A stretch of DNA of 64,000 bases from Bacteroidales bacterium. GTDB lineage: Bacteria > Bacteroidota > Bacteroidia > Bacteroidales > JAADGE01. Of this stretch, positions 25,108-34,302 are shown in pieces; the first letter of the stretch is position 1, and each line of letters opens with the position of its first letter. The notes under the pieces are model-generated. The model saw only the letters and a list, made by a program, of their open reading frames with translations. It searched no databases and had not been told where the DNA came from. Location of the stretch: contig JAIORQ010000016.1 of NCBI GenBank assembly GCA_021108035.1, positions 1 through 64,000 of the forward strand. The letters are read 5' to 3'. A program made the position numbers and the translations under genes.

Positions 25108-25569
25108 TCAAAGTACCGGTTTAAAAATATATCGTTCATCATAATCAATTTCAAATGCTTTTAAAAAATTTAAATATTCTTCAATAAACGTTTCCTTTTT
25201 ATGATGTTTTTCTTGATTTTGAATATATCGGATTACATTCGGCACTTGTGATTTTGCATATGAGAATGCACCAAATCCTGCTTGCCAAGAAAAATGATTT
25301 CGCAAAAATCCTTTTTTGTTAATCCACCCGGAAGAATCTTCTTTTACTTTTTTCATCAAATCAGATAAAGATTGTTTGGGGCGCATACCAAAGAATATAT
25401 GGATATGGTCAGGCATTCCGTTTATTTGTAATAACTTATGGTCATAATTTTGTATTATGCCTGTAATGTATTTATACAATTCATCTTTCCAATCCGGTTG
25501 GATTAAACACTGCCTGTTTTGTACTGCGAATATGGTTTGTATGTGAATTTGTGTGTAGGTATTTGCCAT
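25108..25569 (-). CDS. tnpA: IS200/IS605-type Y1 transposase (REP-associated-like)
   Basis: 153 residues, full family length. The HUH nuclease motif is HIHIFF (about residues 56-61); the catalytic tyrosine lies in FSYAKSQVPNVIRYIQNQEKHHK near the C-terminus, and the N-terminus ANTYTQIHIQTIFAVQNR is typical. These enzymes cut and rejoin single-stranded DNA at hairpin ends. ATG at 25569 is chosen because the copy of the gene's 5' end in the neighbouring repeat begins there. It is surrounded by hairpin-rich duplicated DNA, and the same hairpins occur elsewhere in the window, fitting a transposase that mobilises REP-like elements. No tnpB is present. Confidence 0.93.
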   Translation of the reverse strand: MANTYTQIHIQTIFAVQNRQCLIQPDWKDELYKYITGIIQNYDHKLLQINGMPDHIHIFFGMRPKQSLSDLMKKVKEDSSGWINKKGFLRNHFSWQAGFGAFSYAKSQVPNVIRYIQNQEKHHKKETFIEEYLNFLKAFEIDYDERYIFKPVL

Positions 25570-25996
25570 AATATGTTTTTTATATTCCGTACCTGACGGC
25601 ACAGATTGTTAATGAATGTTTTTTTCTACCGATATTAAGTCCCTACGGGACATTTTGCCGGTGGTTGTTTATTTCTTTACAAATATGGTAATTGCTGTTG
25701 CAATTAATCTGACGAAATATTTTACGTAAGTTTTTCTCGATATTATATCTCTTTGGGTCAATTTGCATTGGAATAACATCAACAAAAATAATACATATTT
25801 AAGTTTGATATTGTTTTAGCATTGTTGAATTGATAAGTTTTTTTAATTTGTCCTGTAGGGACATAATATGGGTAAAAAAACGGCACCGTGCCTTTAGGTA
25901 CGAAATATTAAAGCCCCGGTTCAAGACGTATCGTTCATAAAAAATCAACAGTATAAGAAAATTTTTAAAAACCCTACATCGGATCCACATCCGCAA
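25550..25996. repeat. Right copy of ~450-bp duplication flanking the transposase
   Basis: Counterpart of 24644-25096. Its left end is the genuine tnpA 5' end and its right end is the genuine priA 3' end; it contains the same order of hairpins (including TAATTGCTGTTGCAATTA at 25689-25706) and a decayed tnpA C-terminus-like remnant near 25915-25965. Confidence 0.8.
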
Positions 25997-28487
25997 CAAA
26001 CTGAACATATTTGAACTTATCATTGCTTTTAACGTTATTAATGGTAATGTTGATAAGTTCTTTTGCTTTTTTATGAGAAACTTTTTTTTCTAACTTTATC
26101 AGAATTACTTTAATATACCAAGTCTTAATCCAAGAAATAACAGGGAATTCAGGGCCGAGAATTCTTTTGCCGAATATTGCTCTCAATTCACGGGCAAGTT
26201 GTTCTGATGCTTCATCAACAATATGTTTCTGCTTATGCTTTATATTTAATTGAATCAATCTGTAAAAGGGCGGATATTTATATTGTTTTCGTATTTCTGA
26301 TTGACTTATAAACATTGCCGAGTAGTTATTGTCAATAACATTCTTAATAATCGGATGTATTTTATCGGATGTTTGAATAATAACTTTCCCTTGTTTGTTC
26401 TTCCTCCCTGCCCTTCCGCTTACTTGTGCCATCAGTTGATAAGCTCTTTCAAAAGCTCTGAAATCGGGAAAATTTAACATATTATCTGCATTCATTATTC
26501 CCACCAAAGCAACATTATCAAAGTCTAATCCTTTGGATACCATCTGTGTACCAATTAACACATTTGTTTTACCGGTTTCAAATTCACAGATAATTTTTTG
26601 GTATGCTTTTTTACTTCCTGTACTGTCGGTATCCATTCGAGCAACTTTAACTTCCGGAAAGAATTCTTTTATCTCATCTTCAATTTTTTGTGTGCCGAAA
26701 CCTCTGGTTGCCATTGCAGGGCTTTCGCATGCTTTGCAAATTTTACTTGCTCTTTCGGAATATCCGCAATAATGACACACCAATTGATTTGTATATTTAT
26801 GATAAGTTAAACTTACGTCGCAATTTTCACATCTTGGGATATATCCGCAAGTTTCACATTCCGTAAACGGAGAAAAACCTCTGCGGTTTTGAAAAAGTAT
26901 TATCTGTTCTTTATTTTCAAGTGCATGTTTTATTGCTGCAAGCATTGTCGGTGCAAATAATGATTTCATTTGCTTTCTGTGTCTTGCTTCTTTTATGTCG
27001 GCAACTTCAATTTCAGGCAAACTGATATCTTTATATCTTATGAATAATTCAACCAAGCCGTATTTCCCTGTTTTAGCATTAAAATATGATTCAATTGACG
27101 GAGTTGCCGTACCGAGAAGAACTTTTGCACCGTGTATTTTTGCCGCGACAATCGAAACATCACGTGCATTATATCGCGGTGCAGGGTTAAATTGTTTATA
27201 AGTATTTTCATGTTCCTCATCAACTATTATTATACCGAGGTTTTCAAAAGGTAAAAATACGGATGAACGAACTCCCAAAATGATTTCGTATTTTTTATTC
27301 TGAAGACTTTTCCAAACCTCAACCCGTTCATTATCATTAAATTTCGAATGATACACACCAAGTTTATCACCGAATATTTTGGAAAGGCGTGTTGTAATTT
27401 GTGCCGTTAATGCAATTTCGGGAAGTAAATATAAAACTTGTTTACCTTTATTTAATTGCTCCTTAATCAGTTCAATATAAATTTCGGTTTTGCCCGAAGA
27501 AGTAATACCGTGCAATAATACAGTGTCTTTTTCTAAAAACCCCTTTTTTATTTCCGATAAAGCCTTTTTTTGATGTTCATTTAACTCGTTATTTTCTTCA
27601 ATTTTATATTCTGATTCAGGGAATCTGCTTACTTCCTTTTTTTGCAATTTAAGATATCCCTTGTCAATCAAAGCTTTTAGGTTTGCTTGTGATGCTCCGG
27701 AATGTTTTAATAAATCTTTTTTCAGAAATTCATTTGCAGGTTTCAGTCCTCCGTAACGATCGCTTCCGTATTTTATCATGTAAATAAAACTCATAAGCAA
27801 TTCACTTTGCTTTTTTGCTCGATTGAGTTTATCTAATATTTCCGTTAAATAAATTTCATTTTTCAGCTCATCAGGCAGGCTGATATAATCGTCATATTTT
27901 GGTTTATATTTTTTCTTTATCCACTCTTCAGCTTTAACAATTTCTTTATCAACCAACTTTTTAATAACAGGCAAAACATTAAAATCAGTTTCTTTTTCTA
28001 TTTTACTGATTGGTAAAAAATCCTCATTTGTCAATAATCCTATAATTAATTCTTCTTTTTCAGAAATATCGGAATAATCGGTTTCCGGAATCAGGATAAT
28101 ATTTGTTTGACTTTCTAACTTAAGGCCTGACGGTAATGCAGCTCTGAAAACGTCTCCGAGAGTGCACATATAATAATCGGCTGTCCAATCCCAAAGTTGA
28201 AATTGAATATCTGAAATAATCGGTTTTTCATCAAGAACTGATATTATTTCTTTGGTCTCATAACCGGGCTTTTGAGAAGTAACATTTTTAACAATCCCGG
28301 TATAATGCTTCTTCTTGCCGAATTGCACAATAACCCTTTTTCCTCTTAATTCATCAGCATTAATATCATCAGGTACAGAATAAGTATATAATTTCGGTAA
28401 GGGAACCGGGAGGATTATTTCTGTGTATGTTGTTTTATTATTATTCAAATCGTAAATATAATTAATCTTTTTGCAAAAAAGGTGCAT
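25974..28487 (-). CDS. priA: Primosomal protein N' (PriA), replication restart helicase
   Basis: About 837 residues. Restarts stalled forks by unwinding and loading the replisome. N-terminal 3'-OH-binding domain begins with TEIILPVPLPKLYTYSVP. Helicase motifs: Walker A GITSSGKTEIY, DEEH box VDEEHENTYKQF, GTATPSIES, QNRRGFSPF, and GRAGRKNKQG. The zinc-binding region shows four CxxC-type pairs (CETCGY, CENCDV, CHYCGY, CKACES). Start uncertain: ATG at 28487 used here adds ~20 residues before the conserved domain, and TTG at 28448 would fit the family even better; the frame is open to 28592. The 3' end has been copied into the neighbouring repeat. Confidence 0.95.
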   Translation of the reverse strand: MHLFCKKINYIYDLNNNKTTYTEIILPVPLPKLYTYSVPDDINADELRGKRVIVQFGKKKHYTGIVKNVTSQKPGYETKEIISVLDEKPIISDIQFQLWDWTADYYMCTLGDVFRAALPSGLKLESQTNIILIPETDYSDISEKEELIIGLLTNEDFLPISKIEKETDFNVLPVIKKLVDKEIVKAEEWIKKKYKPKYDDYISLPDELKNEIYLTEILDKLNRAKKQSELLMSFIYMIKYGSDRYGGLKPANEFLKKDLLKHSGASQANLKALIDKGYLKLQKKEVSRFPESEYKIEENNELNEHQKKALSEIKKGFLEKDTVLLHGITSSGKTEIYIELIKEQLNKGKQVLYLLPEIALTAQITTRLSKIFGDKLGVYHSKFNDNERVEVWKSLQNKKYEIILGVRSSVFLPFENLGIIIVDEEHENTYKQFNPAPRYNARDVSIVAAKIHGAKVLLGTATPSIESYFNAKTGKYGLVELFIRYKDISLPEIEVADIKEARHRKQMKSLFAPTMLAAIKHALENKEQIILFQNRRGFSPFTECETCGYIPRCENCDVSLTYHKYTNQLVCHYCGYSERASKICKACESPAMATRGFGTQKIEDEIKEFFPEVKVARMDTDSTGSKKAYQKIICEFETGKTNVLIGTQMVSKGLDFDNVALVGIMNADNMLNFPDFRAFERAYQLMAQVSGRAGRKNKQGKVIIQTSDKIHPIIKNVIDNNYSAMFISQSEIRKQYKYPPFYRLIQLNIKHKQKHIVDEASEQLARELRAIFGKRILGPEFPVISWIKTWYIKVILIKLEKKVSHKKAKELINITINNVKSNDKFKYVQFVADVDPM

Positions 28488-28705
28488 AGCAACTTTTCTA
28501 ATTAACCGGCAATAAGCATGCTGAATTTTTGAATTTTGCAGAATTAGTTGCTTTGCACCTTTTCGGAGTAGTCTCATATTTGTTAATTCCAAAAAACAAA
28601 ACAGAGTATTTATTGTTTATTGCAGAATACAAAACTTTGTTATTATTGTTTATCATAAGATACAAAACTAATTATTTTATCTTTTCAATTATGATTTTTC
28701 ATTTT

Positions 28706-29773
28706 CTACTTTTTAAACCTAATCTGCAAATTCAGTTTAATTTTTTGCTCATTCTCATCAAAATATATTTTCCCAAAATTGTGTCTTGATGTGCTTGCTG
28801 TTTCTAATTTTGTATTGTGAAATAAATAATTTTCAAATTCATTACGGTTGTATAAGTGATATGCTAAAACATCACCGTCTTCTTTTACAATCAGATAACC
28901 GCCGGTTGCATCATATTTTCCTGTCCAAACTTTTGCCGGCATTAACCCTAATGCAATATCGGTCAGTAAATGTTTTATTTTATATTCGTAGAAGTTATGA
29001 TGATAACTTAAATCATAATTCATCGGGTTAAATTCTCTTAATTGCTCTGTAAGTTCTGATATTGCCGTTGTTTTTGAAGAAAAAAATAAATACACTAAAT
29101 TAGCTGTTATTTCAGGCAAATAACTGTCAATCAGAACTAAATTGTTCCCAAAAATTGATTTTTCTGTCTCAACAAATTTTATTTTACTTCCGTATTCTAC
29201 TAATTTTTCAAACTTATCTGTAAAATTTTTTATCGTATTAATTTCGATTATTTGTTCATTAGTAAGGTTTTTCGTTAACTTATATATAAAATTTGTGGCT
29301 TTACTTGCATTCAACAAAGTTGAAGGACTGCCTAATTGTGATTTAATACTAAATCCTAATTCAGGTTTCGTATTTGTTTTTAAATCATGAATTACAACTC
29401 TAATATCTGTTTTTACGGAAGATTTTGCTTTTAAAGTTTTGCAATTAATCAACTCTAAAAATTCATTAATTTCAGGAATTGTGAATGCACTGCTTTTAGA
29501 ACTTTTTATTTTGTCTAAAAGCATTTGGGTTTGTTCTTGGAATTGTTTCACAGGGATTCTGATTTTTTCGTTATCCCTTGCAATAACTATAATATCGCTG
29601 TTAATAATATATTCATACTTACCATCAGTTTCTGTTCGTAATATTTTGATTATCGGATAAATAAGGTCTTGGATTCTGTTCAAATTTGCATCACCTGAAA
29701 ATAAATTACCATCACTCAATAATTTTAAAAATGTGTATATTTCGCTCCATTCTCCCTTATTTCCTTTGAGCAT
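28706..29773 (-). CDS. HpaII-type type II restriction endonuclease (predicted CCGG)
   Basis: 355 residues, close to the size of R.HpaII. Family signature: KGNKGEWSEIYTFLKLL at the N-terminus, LGFSIKSQLGSPSTLLN and ASKATNFIYKL in the centre, and a C-terminal TSRHNFGKIYF. By family it cleaves unmethylated 5'-CCGG-3'. The ATG at 29773 is preferred (the frame is open to 29791); it overlaps the end of the methyltransferase gene by 17 nt, so the enzyme is translated after its cognate methylase. No controller (C) protein is present. Base composition matches the surroundings. Specificity is inferred from family membership. Confidence 0.9.
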   Translation of the reverse strand: MLKGNKGEWSEIYTFLKLLSDGNLFSGDANLNRIQDLIYPIIKILRTETDGKYEYIINSDIIVIARDNEKIRIPVKQFQEQTQMLLDKIKSSKSSAFTIPEINEFLELINCKTLKAKSSVKTDIRVVIHDLKTNTKPELGFSIKSQLGSPSTLLNASKATNFIYKLTKNLTNEQIIEINTIKNFTDKFEKLVEYGSKIKFVETEKSIFGNNLVLIDSYLPEITANLVYLFFSSKTTAISELTEQLREFNPMNYDLSYHHNFYEYKIKHLLTDIALGLMPAKVWTGKYDATGGYLIVKEDGDVLAYHLYNRNEFENYLFHNTKLETASTSRHNFGKIYFDENEQKIKLNLQIRFKK

Positions 29774-30977
29774 TTTTCTTGACTTTGTCAATTAATACTT
29801 TAGCTGTTGCCTGAATTGCCGGTACGGCAACCGAATTACCGAATTGTTTATATGCCTGAACATCTGAAACATCAATTATGAAATTTTCCGGAAAACCTTG
29901 CAAGCGTGCCCATTCTCTCGGTGTCATACGTCGCCAATAATTTTTATTTACTTTACCTTTTATTTTAGTTACAGGTGTGAAATTCGTTAAACGACAATCA
30001 ATTACAATGTTTCGTTCTTTACCCATTCCTCCTACAACAATAGCATTTGAACATTGGTCATCAGCAATTATTTCATATCCGAAACCGTTCCCTTTATCAG
30101 CATGTCTTTGTTTGTGCTTTATCAATGTATTTTGATAGGTGTCAGAAAGGTAGTATTTAACCGAAACTTCTTTTTTTTCTTTTATATCTGCAAATGTTTT
30201 CTTTTTTTTGGTTGATTCCGGATAATTAAATTCTGTTATGTTTAAGTCTTTACGGAAACCGATAATAAAAATACGTTCTCTGTTTTGCGGAACCCCGAAA
30301 TCTTTTGCATTAATAATTTTAGGTTCCTTAACAAAATACCCTAAATCTTTACGCAGAACTTTCAAAATTGTTTTTAAGGTTTTTCCTTTATTGTGATTTC
30401 TCAAACCTTTTACGTTTTCAAGAAAAAATGCTTTTGGTTGTTTTTCTTTAATAATTCTTGCAATGTCAAAAAACAATGTTCCTCTTGTTTCATCAAAACC
30501 TTTGCGTTTTCCGGCTATTGAAAATGCTTGACACGGAAAGCCGGCACATAAAATATCGTGTTCGGGAATGTCTTTCTCATTGATTTTTGTAATATCTCCG
30601 AAAGGAACTTCACCAAAATTTAATTCATAGGTTTTTTTTGCATATTTATCAATTTCAGAAGAAAATACGCATTTTCCTCCAAGGTTTTGCATGGCAATTC
30701 TAATCCCCCCGACACCGGCAAATAAATCTATAAACGTAAATTTTGGTTTTTTCGGTTCCGGAAACGGAATGTCAAACTCTAAATCAAGGCTTAAATATTT
30801 TTGTAAGGACTCTTCAACTTTATTTTTAAGAAACTCTTTTGCTTGTTTTTTGTAGTATTTTGAAATCTTGTTGTTGTTTTTATTGTGCAGATAATGAGTG
30901 AAATATGCAGCCCCTTCATCTGTATTTTTAAGTGTATCAATTTTTGTTTTTTGCTTTATTTCACTGTATTTTTTCAT
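29757..30977 (-). CDS. DNA cytosine-5 methyltransferase, partner of the HpaII-type nuclease
   Basis: 407 residues. Conserved m5C motifs in order: I FTFIDLFAGVGGIR, IV AGFPCQAFSIAG with the catalytic Cys, VI FFLENVKGLRNH, VIII QNRERIFIIGFR, X QFGNSVAVPAI. The target recognition domain lies between VIII and X (LTNFTPVTKI). An N-terminal extension of ~75 residues, rich in Lys, precedes motif I and is not part of the catalytic core. The ATG at 30977 is used as start; an upstream in-frame TTG lies at 30989. A promoter box is at 31016-31023. Expected to methylate CCGG and protect the host. Confidence 0.95.
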   Translation of the reverse strand: MKKYSEIKQKTKIDTLKNTDEGAAYFTHYLHNKNNNKISKYYKKQAKEFLKNKVEESLQKYLSLDLEFDIPFPEPKKPKFTFIDLFAGVGGIRIAMQNLGGKCVFSSEIDKYAKKTYELNFGEVPFGDITKINEKDIPEHDILCAGFPCQAFSIAGKRKGFDETRGTLFFDIARIIKEKQPKAFFLENVKGLRNHNKGKTLKTILKVLRKDLGYFVKEPKIINAKDFGVPQNRERIFIIGFRKDLNITEFNYPESTKKKKTFADIKEKKEVSVKYYLSDTYQNTLIKHKQRHADKGNGFGYEIIADDQCSNAIVVGGMGKERNIVIDCRLTNFTPVTKIKGKVNKNYWRRMTPREWARLQGFPENFIIDVSDVQAYKQFGNSVAVPAIQATAKVLIDKVKKNAQRK

Positions 30978-31015
30978 TTTTTTGTTCAATAATTAAGGTC
31001 TCAATTTTGTCTATG

Positions 31016-31023
31016 CAAAAATA
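31016..31023 (-). promoter_or_regulatory. -7 box TATTTTTG of the restriction-modification operon
   Basis: Exact TAnnTTTG on the minus strand, 38 nt before the methyltransferase ATG. The first gene transcribed is the methylase, as expected for safe expression. Confidence 0.6.
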
Positions 31024-31074
31024 CAATTTTAATATTAGGATAAAGTCCTTGAAACAAAATAAAAGAATATAAAC

Positions 31075-31344
31075 TTAAGGTAACCTCTAATAATTAATTT
31101 CTTTCAATAAACAAATATAATGAATAAGATGCGAGGCACAAATTTTATGTAATAGCCATAGCTATTTCAAAAAATTTTAACGAAGTCAGATAGTTTATTA
31201 TATTTGTTCCAAAAGGGTTTTCAGAGTTTTCCGGATACTTCTTGAAATTTTCTTGCATTATCCCGATAGTGCTTCATAAATTTCAATCGTCTATAAAAAA
31301 CTCTGAAAATCTTGATGCAAATTAATTATTAGAGGTTACCTTAA
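31075..31344. mobile_element. 270-bp MITE-like element with perfect 26-bp inverted ends
   Basis: 31075-31100 (begins TTAAGGTAACCTCTAATAAT) and 31319-31344 are exact reverse complements over 26 bp. Inside, two further arms pair: AACAAATATAAT near 31110 with ATTATATTTGTT near 31198, and TTTTCAGAGTTTT near 31219 with AAAACTCTGAAAA near 31297. The whole folds as a cloverleaf-like structure. TTAA at both ends may be the target duplication. No coding capacity. Confidence 0.85.
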
Positions 31345-31631
31345 AATCATTAATCCACACCGAAAAATATAAAAGCCGCGAATGCACCAATATTTACTTT
31401 TGTATTGTGTAATTATTCTATAAGTCAGGATTTTGAAAAAACAAATAATATCACAAATAATATCCTTCCGGAGTGGACTCAATCATTGAATATATACCGC
31501 TTTATAAAGGATTTAAAATCCTAAACAGGTTTCTTTCGGATTACAAATCCGAAAGAGCAAAAAACCAAATGTTAAAAAAACTTAAAATAAATTAACAAAT
31601 TTTAACATTTATTAAAATAAATTGCATACTA
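31345..31631. other. Intergenic, no gene seen
   Basis: AT-rich spacer before the deacetylase gene. It contains an imperfect hairpin-like pair, AATCCTAAACAGG...GGATTACAAATCCGA (about 31513-31550). No gene or clear promoter was found. Confidence 0.4.
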
Positions 31632-32375
31632 TTGCGTTTGTTAAATAAAGTTAAAAATTTGAAACCGCTGTCAACCCCTAAATACAGAAAAATTTCTGAT
31701 CTTTTGATTCATCCTCCGAAAGTCGTAAAAAACTTTTTCGGCAGTATAACTTGGAAGATCAATACTGATAAGAAGCTTATTTATTTAACTTTTGATGACG
31801 GTCCTATTCCTGAAATTACCGAAAAAATATTATTGGCTTTAGATATTTTTGATGCAAAAGCAACTTTCTTTTGTGTAGGTGAAAATGTTAAAAAATATCC
31901 GAGTATTTATAATGAAATTTTATCACAAGGACATACTACGGGAAATCATACTTATTCACATTTAAATGGTTTAAAAACTGAAACTTCAGAATATCTTACA
32001 AATATAAAAAAAGCTGCTCAATATATTGAATCTGATCTTTTTCGTCCGCCACACGGAAGGATGAAAACATCTCAACAAAATGAAATCAGGAAAAATTATA
32101 ATATTGTTTTATGGGATGTTTTATCTTTTGATTTCAATAACAATCTTTCAAATGAGATGTGTTTCAATAATGTAAAACATTTCACAAGGCCGGGATCGGT
32201 TATTGTTTTTCATGATAACATAAAATCTAAAGACAATATGTTTTATGCTTTAACCCAAAGTTTATTATTATATAGCGAATTGGGCTACAAATTTAAGGCA
32301 TTGACTTCTGAAGTAATTAATAATCAACAACAAAAAATAAGAAAACGATTACCTGTTTTTGCCGGTTTATTTTGA
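31632..32375 (+). CDS. Polysaccharide deacetylase family protein (NodB domain)
   Basis: 247 residues. Metal-dependent carbohydrate esterase family 4 enzyme that removes acetyl groups from N-acetylglucosamine-containing polymers such as peptidoglycan. Motifs: TFDDGP (about residues 54-59, catalytic and metal Asp), HTYSH (metal His pair), RPPHGRM, WDVLSFDF and VIVFHDN. No signal peptide or membrane anchor is seen, so location is uncertain; Bacteroidota paralogues with this layout are common. The first codon is TTG at 31632 (another TTG at 31638 is possible); no ATG lies before the domain. Convergent with the DnaJ-like gene 18 nt away. Confidence 0.88.
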   Translation: MRLLNKVKNLKPLSTPKYRKISDLLIHPPKVVKNFFGSITWKINTDKKLIYLTFDDGPIPEITEKILLALDIFDAKATFFCVGENVKKYPSIYNEILSQGHTTGNHTYSHLNGLKTETSEYLTNIKKAAQYIESDLFRPPHGRMKTSQQNEIRKNYNIVLWDVLSFDFNNNLSNEMCFNNVKHFTRPGSVIVFHDNIKSKDNMFYALTQSLLLYSELGYKFKALTSEVINNQQQKIRKRLPVFAGLF

Positions 32376-32393
32376 TAATTCTATAGGCAAGCT

Positions 32394-33251
32394 TTACTTT
32401 CTTAATTCTTGAAGTTTCTTCAACAAGCGTATTTCTTCTTCAGATATTTTTTCGGGTAAGATATATTTTAAATCAAGAAACAAATCACCGTACATTCCGG
32501 GTTTATTGTATATCGGCATACCGTAATTCTTCACTCTGAGTTTCCTTTTGTACTGATAATTCTCCGGTATCTTCACTTTAATATTACCCTTAAAAGTTGA
32601 AACAGTAATTTCTCCTCCGAGTATTGCAGTGTAAACATCAATATATTCAGTTTTTATCAGATCGTTCTTTTTTCTTATAAAACCGGGGGTTCCCTTTATG
32701 ACTATTCTTATATAAAGATCGCCGTTTTCACCTCCGTATCTGCTTTTTTTCCCTTTTCCTTCAATCTTTAATATATTATTGCTCTCTATTCCGGGTTTTA
32801 TCTTTATTCTGAATTTACCGCTGCTTGTATTTACAATTCTTGTTGATCCTTCATATGCTTCCGAAAGATTAATTGTAATTTTTCCCCTTAAATCATCACC
32901 TTTAAAATAAGAATATCGTCTGTCTGTTTTTCTTTTCCTGAAAAATTGTTTAAAAAAATCTGAAAATTCCGATTCATAAGCTCTTTCTGTATAGTCGGAT
33001 GCTTTTCTGTATGAATACTGTCTTTGTTTATCAGAAAAACTTATAAAATCATCAAATTTTTTGCGTTTTACAACATCTGATAAAACATCATAGGCTTCAG
33101 AAATTTCCTTAAATTTTCCTTCCGCTTTTTTATTATCCGGATTTTTATCGGGATGCCATTGTTTTGCCAATTTACGATATGCTTTCTTTATATCTTCCTC
33201 TCCTGCATTTTTGGCTATCCCTAATATTTTATAGTAATTTTTAAAGTTCAC
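32394..33251 (-). CDS. DnaJ-family co-chaperone, CbpA-like (no zinc finger)
   Basis: 285 residues. J domain at residues 4-70 with HPD ([10 protein letters not shown]) that stimulates DnaK ATPase; a linker rich in charged and aromatic residues ([17 protein letters not shown]); then two beta-sandwich client-binding domains (DnaJ_C) with [18 protein letters not shown] and [18 protein letters not shown]. There is no CxxCxGxG zinc region, which separates it from DnaJ and matches CbpA/type B. ATG at 33251 directly begins the J domain. Separated from rpoD by the terminator at 33326-33354, so it is a separate transcription unit. Confidence 0.92.
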   Translation of the reverse strand: MNFKNYYKILGIAKNAGEEDIKKAYRKLAKQWHPDKNPDNKKAEGKFKEISEAYDVLSDVVKRKKFDDFISFSDKQRQYSYRKASDYTERAYESEFSDFFKQFFRKRKTDRRYSYFKGDDLRGKITINLSEAYEGSTRIVNTSSGKFRIKIKPGIESNNILKIEGKGKKSRYGGENGDLYIRIVIKGTPGFIRKKNDLIKTEYIDVYTAILGGEITVSTFKGNIKVKIPENYQYKRKLRVKNYGMPIYNKPGMYGDLFLDLKYILPEKISEEEIRLLKKLQELRK

Positions 33252-33325
33252 TTATCAAATTAAGTTCAAAGTTGTAAAGTTATAAAGTTTAAAGAAAAAA
33301 AATCAAGCATTTTTAGATTTTACAA

Positions 33326-33354
33326 AAAAATCCTGCAAAATTTGCAGGATTTTT
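33326..33354 (-). terminator. Intrinsic terminator of rpoD
   Basis: Stem ATCCTGCAAA/TTTGCAGGAT (33330-33350) flanked by A7 and T5; on the minus strand the U-run is seven bases. Directly follows rpoD. Confidence 0.9.
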
Positions 33355-33375
33355 AATTTTAGTTAATAAAGAAAT

Positions 33376-34236
33376 TTATCCTAAATATTTTTTCAAAGGA
33401 TTACTTCTGGATGTTGTTCTTAATCGTTTAATTGCTTTTTCTCTTATTTGTCTTACTCTTTCTCTCGTCAATCCGAATTGTTGTCCGATCTCTTCTAATG
33501 ACATTTCTTCAACTCCTATTCCGTATGAAAGTTGCAAAATTTTGCTTTCTCTTTCATCTAAGGTTGCAAAAACACGTTCAATTTCTTTTCTTAATGATTC
33601 ATGAATCAATGTTTTATCAGCAACCGGAGAATCATCATCAGATAAGACATCCAACAGACTGTTGTCTTCACCTTCTTGAAAAGGAGCATCAACAGATACG
33701 TGTCTTCCTGAAACTTTCATTGTTTTAAGCACTTTATCTTTTGAAACCTCCAATATTACTGCCAATTCTTCTGCTGAAGGTTTTCTTTGATGATCTTGTT
33801 CAAATTTAGCAACTGCTTTTCTGTATTTACTTAAAGAACTTACCTGATTTAAAGGAAGTCTCACAATTCTTGATTGCTCATTTATTGCTTGCATAATAGA
33901 TTGACGAATCCACCATACTGCATAAGAAATGAATTTGAAACCTCTTGTTTCATCAAATTTTTCAGCAGCTTTAATTAAACCCAAGTTTCCTTCATTTATT
34001 AAGTCAGGCAGGCTTAAGCCTTGATTTTGGTATTGTTTAGCTACTGATACAACAAACCTTAAATTTGCTCTTGTTAATTTTTCAATAGCAGATTGGTCGC
34101 CTTTCTTAATTCTTTGAGCCAATTCAACTTCTTCTTCAACACTAATAAGATCATATCTTCCTATTTCTTGTAAATACTTATCGAGTGAAGCACTTTCGCG
34201 GTTGGTAATAGATTTTGTAATCTTTAATTGTCTCAT
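33376..34236 (-). CDS. rpoD: Primary RNA polymerase sigma factor (RpoD/SigA)
   Basis: 286 residues, the short form typical of Bacteroidota (no region 1.1). Region 1.2 starts at [17 protein letters not shown]; region 2 has [20 protein letters not shown] and [19 protein letters not shown]; region 3 follows with IVRLPLNQ; region 4 ends with [29 protein letters not shown]. Recognises the TAnnTTTG/TTTG promoters found across the window. Its own promoter box is at 34295-34302 on the minus strand and a terminator is at 33326-33354, so it is monocistronic. Very secure assignment. Confidence 0.98.
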   Translation of the reverse strand: MRQLKITKSITNRESASLDKYLQEIGRYDLISVEEEVELAQRIKKGDQSAIEKLTRANLRFVVSVAKQYQNQGLSLPDLINEGNLGLIKAAEKFDETRGFKFISYAVWWIRQSIMQAINEQSRIVRLPLNQVSSLSKYRKAVAKFEQDHQRKPSAEELAVILEVSKDKVLKTMKVSGRHVSVDAPFQEGEDNSLLDVLSDDDSPVADKTLIHESLRKEIERVFATLDERESKILQLSYGIGVEEMSLEEIGQQFGLTRERVRQIREKAIKRLRTTSRSNPLKKYLG

Positions 34237-34294
34237 ATAATGAAATATAGATAAAATTAATACAAAAAACTTTTCTCCTTTTTTAAAAGGGCTG

Positions 34295-34302
34295 CAAACT
34301 TA
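34295..34302 (-). promoter_or_regulatory. -7 box TAAGTTTG of rpoD
   Basis: Exact TAnnTTTG on the minus strand, 59 nt before the ATG. Confidence 0.6.

Noticed and set aside
24798-26023. Two frames (24798-25064 and 25799-26023, minus) resembling each other
   Set aside because: Their similarity comes from the duplicated non-coding repeat; they contain hairpins and decayed transposase ends rather than a gene.
33432-33728. 98-codon plus-strand frame inside rpoD
   Set aside because: Antisense shadow of conserved sigma coding sequence; low-complexity Leu/Phe composition.
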